Assembly: GCA_963682175.1 (NCBI GenBank)
Contig: OY821774.1
Span: forward strand, 41,368,201-41,432,200
Reading direction: 5' to 3'
DNA: 64,000 bases
Source: Triglochin maritima
Taxonomy: Eukaryota; Streptophyta; Magnoliopsida; Alismatales; Juncaginaceae
Below, piece by piece: positions 59,388 to 64,000 of the stretch. Position numbers and translations under genes: made by a program. How positions within the stretch are numbered: the first letter of the stretch is position 1; each line of letters starts with the position of its first letter. Under the pieces are notes generated by a model. That model searched no databases. It was not told the DNA's origin and was given only the letters and a program-made list of their open reading frames with translations.

Positions 59388-59864
59388 GTAAATAATAGAT
59401 TTTTGTTTTCATTTTAAAAGTTTAGAAACGTAATGTGTTGGGAATGAAATTGTTGATTACATGATACCTGCAGGAAGTAAATCAAGATTTGTCACTTTCA
59501 TAATTATCTTCTTGTCCAATGGACAAATTTTGCCATTTTGAGGTATGATATATCTTAGCTAAGATGTTTTAGTTGGTTAACTTGGAATAACCATATCCAT
59601 AAGTGCATAACCAAATGGAGGTTGTGGATTGAAACCCACCAGTAATTTCCTAGTTAGAATTTTCCTCTTCTTTTCTACTTCTCTTCTTTGCAGTCAATGT
59701 GTTTAACTCGAGGTAATTCAGTAACTCTGAATCTCTGATGTCATAATACAATCTAGTTCTAAAAATTTAAATGAGTTGAAATTCTAGATTCTTATCAGTT
59801 AATGAAATAGAATAGATTGACACGGCAAATTAAATTTGTACGTGCATTTACACGTCCAGGGAAG

Positions 59865-61282
59865 TGTTGAACGTTTTAATTTTAAACCGCAAGTGCACGG
59901 CCACGATGAAGCGGTGGCAAGTACGGGTCGTCCTCAGGGAGGTGAGCAGCCTCTTGTTTGCACGAAATCAAGTGGCAAAAATAATGGAGAAGAGAGTTGG
60001 CTACGCTACTCTACACTAAACTACGCTAAGAAGTACGAAATGCGAAACAAAGAAATAAACGATCAAATAAAAACTAAGCTAAGAACAAAATAGAAGTGCT
60101 GGAATTTCAGGAATGGAAAACCCCTAAGGGGTGGAGTGAGTGCACACATGCAAAGAGGTGGGTGTAGAATACATTCTTTAAGCACAAATTAAGATGGTGT
60201 TTATCAAGCATAGGAAGTGTCTAAATGTTATGGCAAAACCTATCAATCTATTCACCAACTTGGTTGATTAACATTTATATATGCAAGGTGTTTATTTCAG
60301 AACCTAAACAAGCATGAGAGGTGTCTAATCATTTTGGCAAAACTCATCAAGTTGTAAATTCTATCCTAAACAAGCAAGCATACATTCATGTTTAATCAAC
60401 ACATTGAAATTAAAGCATTCATCCCATTCTCTAATGCATGTATGTACTTCTACTCCACCCCCCAAAGGGGATGGAACTACTCACTAAACATTACACTAAT
60501 TATTAAACTAAGCAAAGAAAGCATATTAAAACTAAGCTAGAATTAAAAGACGATTAAACTAAAACATGCACAAACAATAAAAGAAACATAAAACAAACAA
60601 TGAAAGAAACACAAAACTTTATTGATAAAATGACTCACATTAAAAGTAGCATCCTCCTACTTTAGTGTGTGCTTCAAGGCCTCACTTCTAGTAGGAAGAA
60701 TAGCCACTTAAAATATGGAGTGATTACAATAGGAGGTGAAGAGTTCTATTTATAGCCATGGAAAAAGCTAATCCGGGACAATCCCCCGATGTGGGACTAA
60801 ACAGATACCACAAATAGCCTAAACATCCTCTAATACATGTGCGGGAGAAATTTGAGCGCATTTGGGCCAAAAGTGACCGCCAATTAGCGGTCTTGGACCG
60901 CTAATTAGCGGTTTACAGTGTCCGGATCGCTCTGGAATTTCTTGTGGGCTTTTCTGGAAGGCTTTGTTGGTATTTGATGCATCTATTTTGCATGTTGGAG
61001 CTCCGACCCGAATAGAATTGTCAAAATACTCCCCATAATGGTGTGAAGTATTCTGTTTTACTCTTAGGTCCCTCTGTCTTACGATCAGGTCCTTCTCCTT
61101 TGCATCTTGGTCCCCAGATCTCACAATCCAGTCCTTTTTCCCAGCTTTTGGGTCCTTTTATGCTTCATCTCTTCAAACCTAATTATTCCTGAAAACTAAA
61201 CATAAAACTCGTAACATAGCATTGTTTAGGTGAAAGATAATGGATATAAGATACAAATATGAGCATGAAATGATGTCAATCA
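59865..61282 (-). repeat. 3' LTR of gypsy element (1418 bp)
   Basis: It starts TGTTGAACG and ends GTCAATCA, the same family as 1-1238 and 19113-20496. Minus-strand TATA box at about 60745-60754; two tandem GC palindromes (gaccgccaattagcggtc, ggaccgctaattagcggt) at 60875-60915. Confidence 0.92.
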
Positions 61283-61299
61283 AATACCCCCACACCTAA
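61283..61299 (-). other. Polypurine tract of gypsy element
   Basis: On the minus strand TTAGGTGTGGGGGTATT directly precedes the LTR. Confidence 0.75.
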
Positions 61300-61349
61300 C
61301 TTTTGCTAGTCCCGAGCAAAACAAAGAAAGAGAAAAGCATGCGAAAACC

Positions 61350-61470
61350 AGGAAATCCTAACTCACTTTCGTAGGAATCACGGTTGCACTTAGCACGTGC
61401 AACAAGCCGTTAAACCTCCTTGTCTTCAAGGAGGAGGAGTGTTGTCTCCTGAGGGTTTTCAGCGGATATA
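61350..61470 (-). ncRNA. Conserved stem-loop block in 3' non-coding region
   Basis: Hairpins at 61384-61402 (TTGCAC/GTGCAA), 61415-61434 (CCTCCTTG/CAAGGAGG) and 61435-61450 (AGGAG/CTCCT). They match the block at 25855-25930 with compensatory base-pair changes. Confidence 0.6.
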
Positions 61471-62878
61471 CCCACAAAATCCGAACAAGATGCATTAATC
61501 AATCTAGCTACACGACTCGTTGGACTCATTTTGTCGATCATGGGACGCGGTAACACTACGGGTCGACTCTATATATGTAATCAGTCCACACACCTAGCCT
61601 AATGAGTTATTCGTGAGAGTTAACTAAGGAATTAAGTGAAAGACATGGGCAACCTTAACTTCTGAATGTGATACAATGTGTAAAGTCCATTTTGGTTCTT
61701 ATTTGACTCTTCTTCTTTTTTTCTTTTTCTTTTTTTTTTTCTTTGGAGCATTTATTGGTTGGTGTTTGATTCTCCCAGGGTCAGGTTTCGTGCATCATTG
61801 CCTATGAGGACTTACACTATCACGTACACCTTCCCCCAAATCTCCACGTAGGGCGATCCCTACCACCCGTGTAACGGGAGTTCGGTCGGTGCATCCCAAG
61901 TCAGATGACTCGAAAGCACCAGGCACAAACTCCCCTCAGACCTACTTTCCCGAGTGATAGGAGCCGTGCAAGAAGAGAGAACACCACTTATTTATCTACA
62001 TGGGAACCAAAACCCTTACACTTAAGTTTCACAAAAAGAGATTAAGGGCCCTTGACTACGACAAACTTCCTTATGCTAACAGACACGAATTATTTGACTC
62101 ACTAGGTTCAGGGTGGACTTCTTTAAATGTTTGAGTGCTGAAACCCTATGATTACCTGCCCCCCGAGGGAAAACCGAGGTGCATCCTAACGACTCGATAA
62201 GACCTAAAGCCAGTAAACTAGAAATCCTAATGCATCAAGTTCAAGACAATTTTGGGAGCTTTCTTTTTACTTTGCCTCTCAACGGTTTTGCACATGCTGA
62301 ACACACGCAAAACCTACAAAAACATTTTCTTTCGCAAACACATGAAGATTTTGAAAGAAATGTGAAAATTTTAAAGCACTAGGCAAGCAAAAGAAGACAA
62401 GTCACCCAAGGATCATGGCAAGCAGATATATCAATGTTAAATGCAGCACACTAACATGACCCTAACAATGCACACAAAAGAAAACAAAAAAAATCAAAAG
62501 AAAAGACTCGACTATGTACACACGTAAAACACCCCCCACACCTACTTCATGCATTGTCCTCAATGAATGTGAACAAGATACTACATGTAGATATGCATGA
62601 AAAAGGAAAGATCTCACCAACATGAAGTACAAAGGGACATTCAGGGTCATGTTGATGGACACAAACCAAAATTCCCTCAAAACCTGTGAGAAGCTGAAGA
62701 AGGGAGATAAATACGTGAAGAAATTAGGCCCAAGTACACAAGGGTTGGGGCCCACAACAATCGATGCTCACTGAAGGAGTCTTTTATTACACTTTTTTTC
62801 TTTTTTTGTTGTTGTTTTCTTTTTTTTCTTTTTTTTAAAGATATATACATCAACCAAGATATTCTCATAATCATTTGG
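61471..62878 (-). other. Gypsy 3' non-coding region
   Basis: No coding domain was seen on either strand. It shares 'catgcattgtcctcaatga' (around 62548) with the equivalent region of the element at 24533 (around 26780). Poly-T tracts lie near 61720 and 62790-62835. Confidence 0.55.
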
Positions 62879-64000
62879 TCAAGGAACATCAAATGAGAAC
62901 ATCAAGTCAGGAGGACCAGAGACTTGCCGAGATGGGCAAACTCCACTGGTACTCTGAGGTGTCATGAGGGGTGAAAGGTCAAAGCTGAAAGGCTCGAACC
63001 CCTCATGATATTGGTCGGGTGTGGGCAACAAAGAATGAAGTTGTGTTGCCTCACTAGGGTTTAATTGCTCATCGAAGAAAACCCTCCAACCAATAGGCGG
63101 GTGCATCGGAATGAGTTCCTCAAGCTCATTCGATGGATGCAGCAGACCTGCATCACTAAGAATGGGGCTTCTCCCCAAGTCATCCAACAAGGACCTCCCA
63201 CCATCATTTAGATCATCAAGCATAAGCTCGGTCATAGGTGGGTCCTTGTTGGAGTCAATATGAAGCTCAAATGGCTCAATGGCCATGGGACATGAGGTAG
63301 AGACACCTTCTGGTATAGGCATATGATGAGGTGTCTCACTCTCACTAGTACTCTCAACTGAATCATGCAACGAACACTCCCTTTGGACATTCATGTTCGA
63401 GGCCAGCTCACCCTGTTGCATTGCAAAGACAGGCAATGAGTCTTCGCTGGGCCCACGAACATTCTCAATGGGTTGCATTGGGGTTAGGGGTGTTCGTTGA
63501 TTTTGTGGTGCTCTCTCCAATTGGCGGATGCGATTTAGATTTAAAGGTTCATCCATGGGTTCCTGTTTCCTACCAGAATTGAACACATGAAACTCGGCAC
63601 TCATGTTACCGAATGAGAGCTTCATGAGACCATTTCTACAATTAATCAAGGCATTGGAGGTTGCCAGAAATGGTCTACCCAAAATCAAAGGTATTTGAGA
63701 GTGGGTGTTCGCAACAGGATTGGTATCGAGGACAACAAAATGGACTGGAAATATAAAATCTCCAACTTTGATAAGCACGTCCTCGATAATCCCCATGGGA
63801 ATACGAATGGATCTATCCGCTAATTGGAGGGTGATCTTAGTTGGTTTCAATTCTCCCAAGTTCAACTGTTGATAAACAGAAAATGGGAGGAGGTTGACCG
63901 CTGATCCTAAATCAAGCAAAACATTGCTCAATCTAGTGTCCCCTATCGTACACTGAATAGTAGGACACCCAGGGTCCTTGTATTTTGTGTAGGTAGGATT
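62879..64000 (-). CDS. Gypsy aspartic protease part of gag-pro polyprotein (partial)
   Basis: The frame is open from the window edge (64000) to the stop at 62879, so the N-terminal gag part lies outside. It contains a retropepsin-like domain: KYKDPGCPTI, LLDLGSAVNLLPFSVY and QIPLILGRPFLATSNALINC. The active-site motif is DLGSA here against DLGAS in the element at 24533. A ~230-residue acidic tail follows with no recognised domain. No stop interrupts the visible part, so this copy looks younger or less mutated. Such a protease would cut the gag polyprotein inside the particle. Confidence 0.85.
   Translation of the reverse strand, partial: NPTYTKYKDPGCPTIQCTIGDTRLSNVLLDLGSAVNLLPFSVYQQLNLGELKPTKITLQLADRSIRIPMGIIEDVLIKVGDFIFPVHFVVLDTNPVANTHSQIPLILGRPFLATSNALINCRNGLMKLSFGNMSAEFHVFNSGRKQEPMDEPLNLNRIRQLERAPQNQRTPLTPMQPIENVRGPSEDSLPVFAMQQGELASNMNVQRECSLHDSVESTSESETPHHMPIPEGVSTSCPMAIEPFELHIDSNKDPPMTELMLDDLNDGGRSLLDDLGRSPILSDAGLLHPSNELEELIPMHPPIGWRVFFDEQLNPSEATQLHSLLPTPDQYHEGFEPFSFDLSPLMTPQSTSGVCPSRQVSGPPDLMFSFDVP

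Larger units (their letters stand above)
57425..59864. repeat. Tandem segmental duplication, copy 3, truncated
   Basis: Matches copy 1 from 36885 to about 39317, then is cut by the gypsy LTR at 59865. The cysteine-rich gene would follow on the far side of that element, beyond the window. 59388-59864 is non-coding. Confidence 0.92.
59865..64000 (-). mobile_element. Ty3/gypsy element (gag-protease type), 5' part outside window
   Basis: On the minus strand: a protease frame entering from the right edge, ~1.6 kb of non-coding sequence, polypurine tract, and 3' LTR (59865-61282). The left border is exact because copies 1 and 2 of the tandem duplication show the empty site ('cagggaagt'). As in the element at 24533, nothing resembling reverse transcriptase or integrase lies between the protease and the 3' LTR. 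Confidence 0.9.

Noticed and set aside
62179..62892. Small open frames between the protease and the 3' LTR
   Set aside because: They are low-complexity or AT-rich, on mixed strands and without any motif; no sign of reverse transcriptase or an env-like gene.

Overview
This is plant nuclear DNA, most likely from a eudicot. It is AT-rich, carries spliced genes with GT-AG introns, and is mostly made of nested transposable elements. No bacterial or organellar features were seen. Only two parts look like host sequence: fragments near 35.6-36.3 kb, one of which resembles TGD2 (a plastid lipid-transfer protein), and a tandemly triplicated block of about 6 kb starting at 36.9 kb.

Layout. 1-1238 is an LTR of a Ty3/gypsy element on the minus strand, cutting a decayed CACTA transposon (1239-4860, minus). 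5189-9126 is a 5'-truncated, multiply mutated Ty1/copia element with its 3' LTR. 9.8-17.0 kb holds a mosaic LTR remnant, two long solo copia LTRs of one family (10342-12520, 14908-17044), an LTR fragment and a MITE-like remnant. 17.05-23.3 kb is a tandem array of ~0.8 kb units, each pairing a small copia LTR with an exon fragment that looks captured from a HAD-type phosphatase gene. One unit is split by a gypsy solo LTR with a perfect 5-bp target duplication. 24533-31979 is a complete gypsy element with near-identical LTRs and a 5-bp duplication that carries only gag and protease. 31985-35330 is non-coding and contains a series of small hairpins with a shared loop.

The triplicated unit (copies at 36885, 42865 and 57425) carries an unrecognised three-exon minus-strand gene, a plus-strand exon remnant, and a three-exon minus-strand gene for a small secreted cysteine-rich protein (two complete copies, 39564-40287 and 54127-54845). 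Copy 2 is split by an 8597-bp CACTA transposon (43569-52165) with a TNP2-type transposase broken by one frameshift and one stop, and a second gene ending in a Ulp1-type cysteine protease domain. Copy 3 is cut at 59865 by another gag/protease-only gypsy element that runs off the window.

The strongest leads are: the cysteine-rich secreted protein gene; conserved stem-loops with compensatory base changes in the 3' non-coding region of the two gag/protease-only gypsy families; the hairpin series at 33.8-35.1 kb; a 5' leader shared between a CACTA transposon and a gypsy retrotransposon; and palindrome clusters upstream of the TATA box in several unrelated LTRs.
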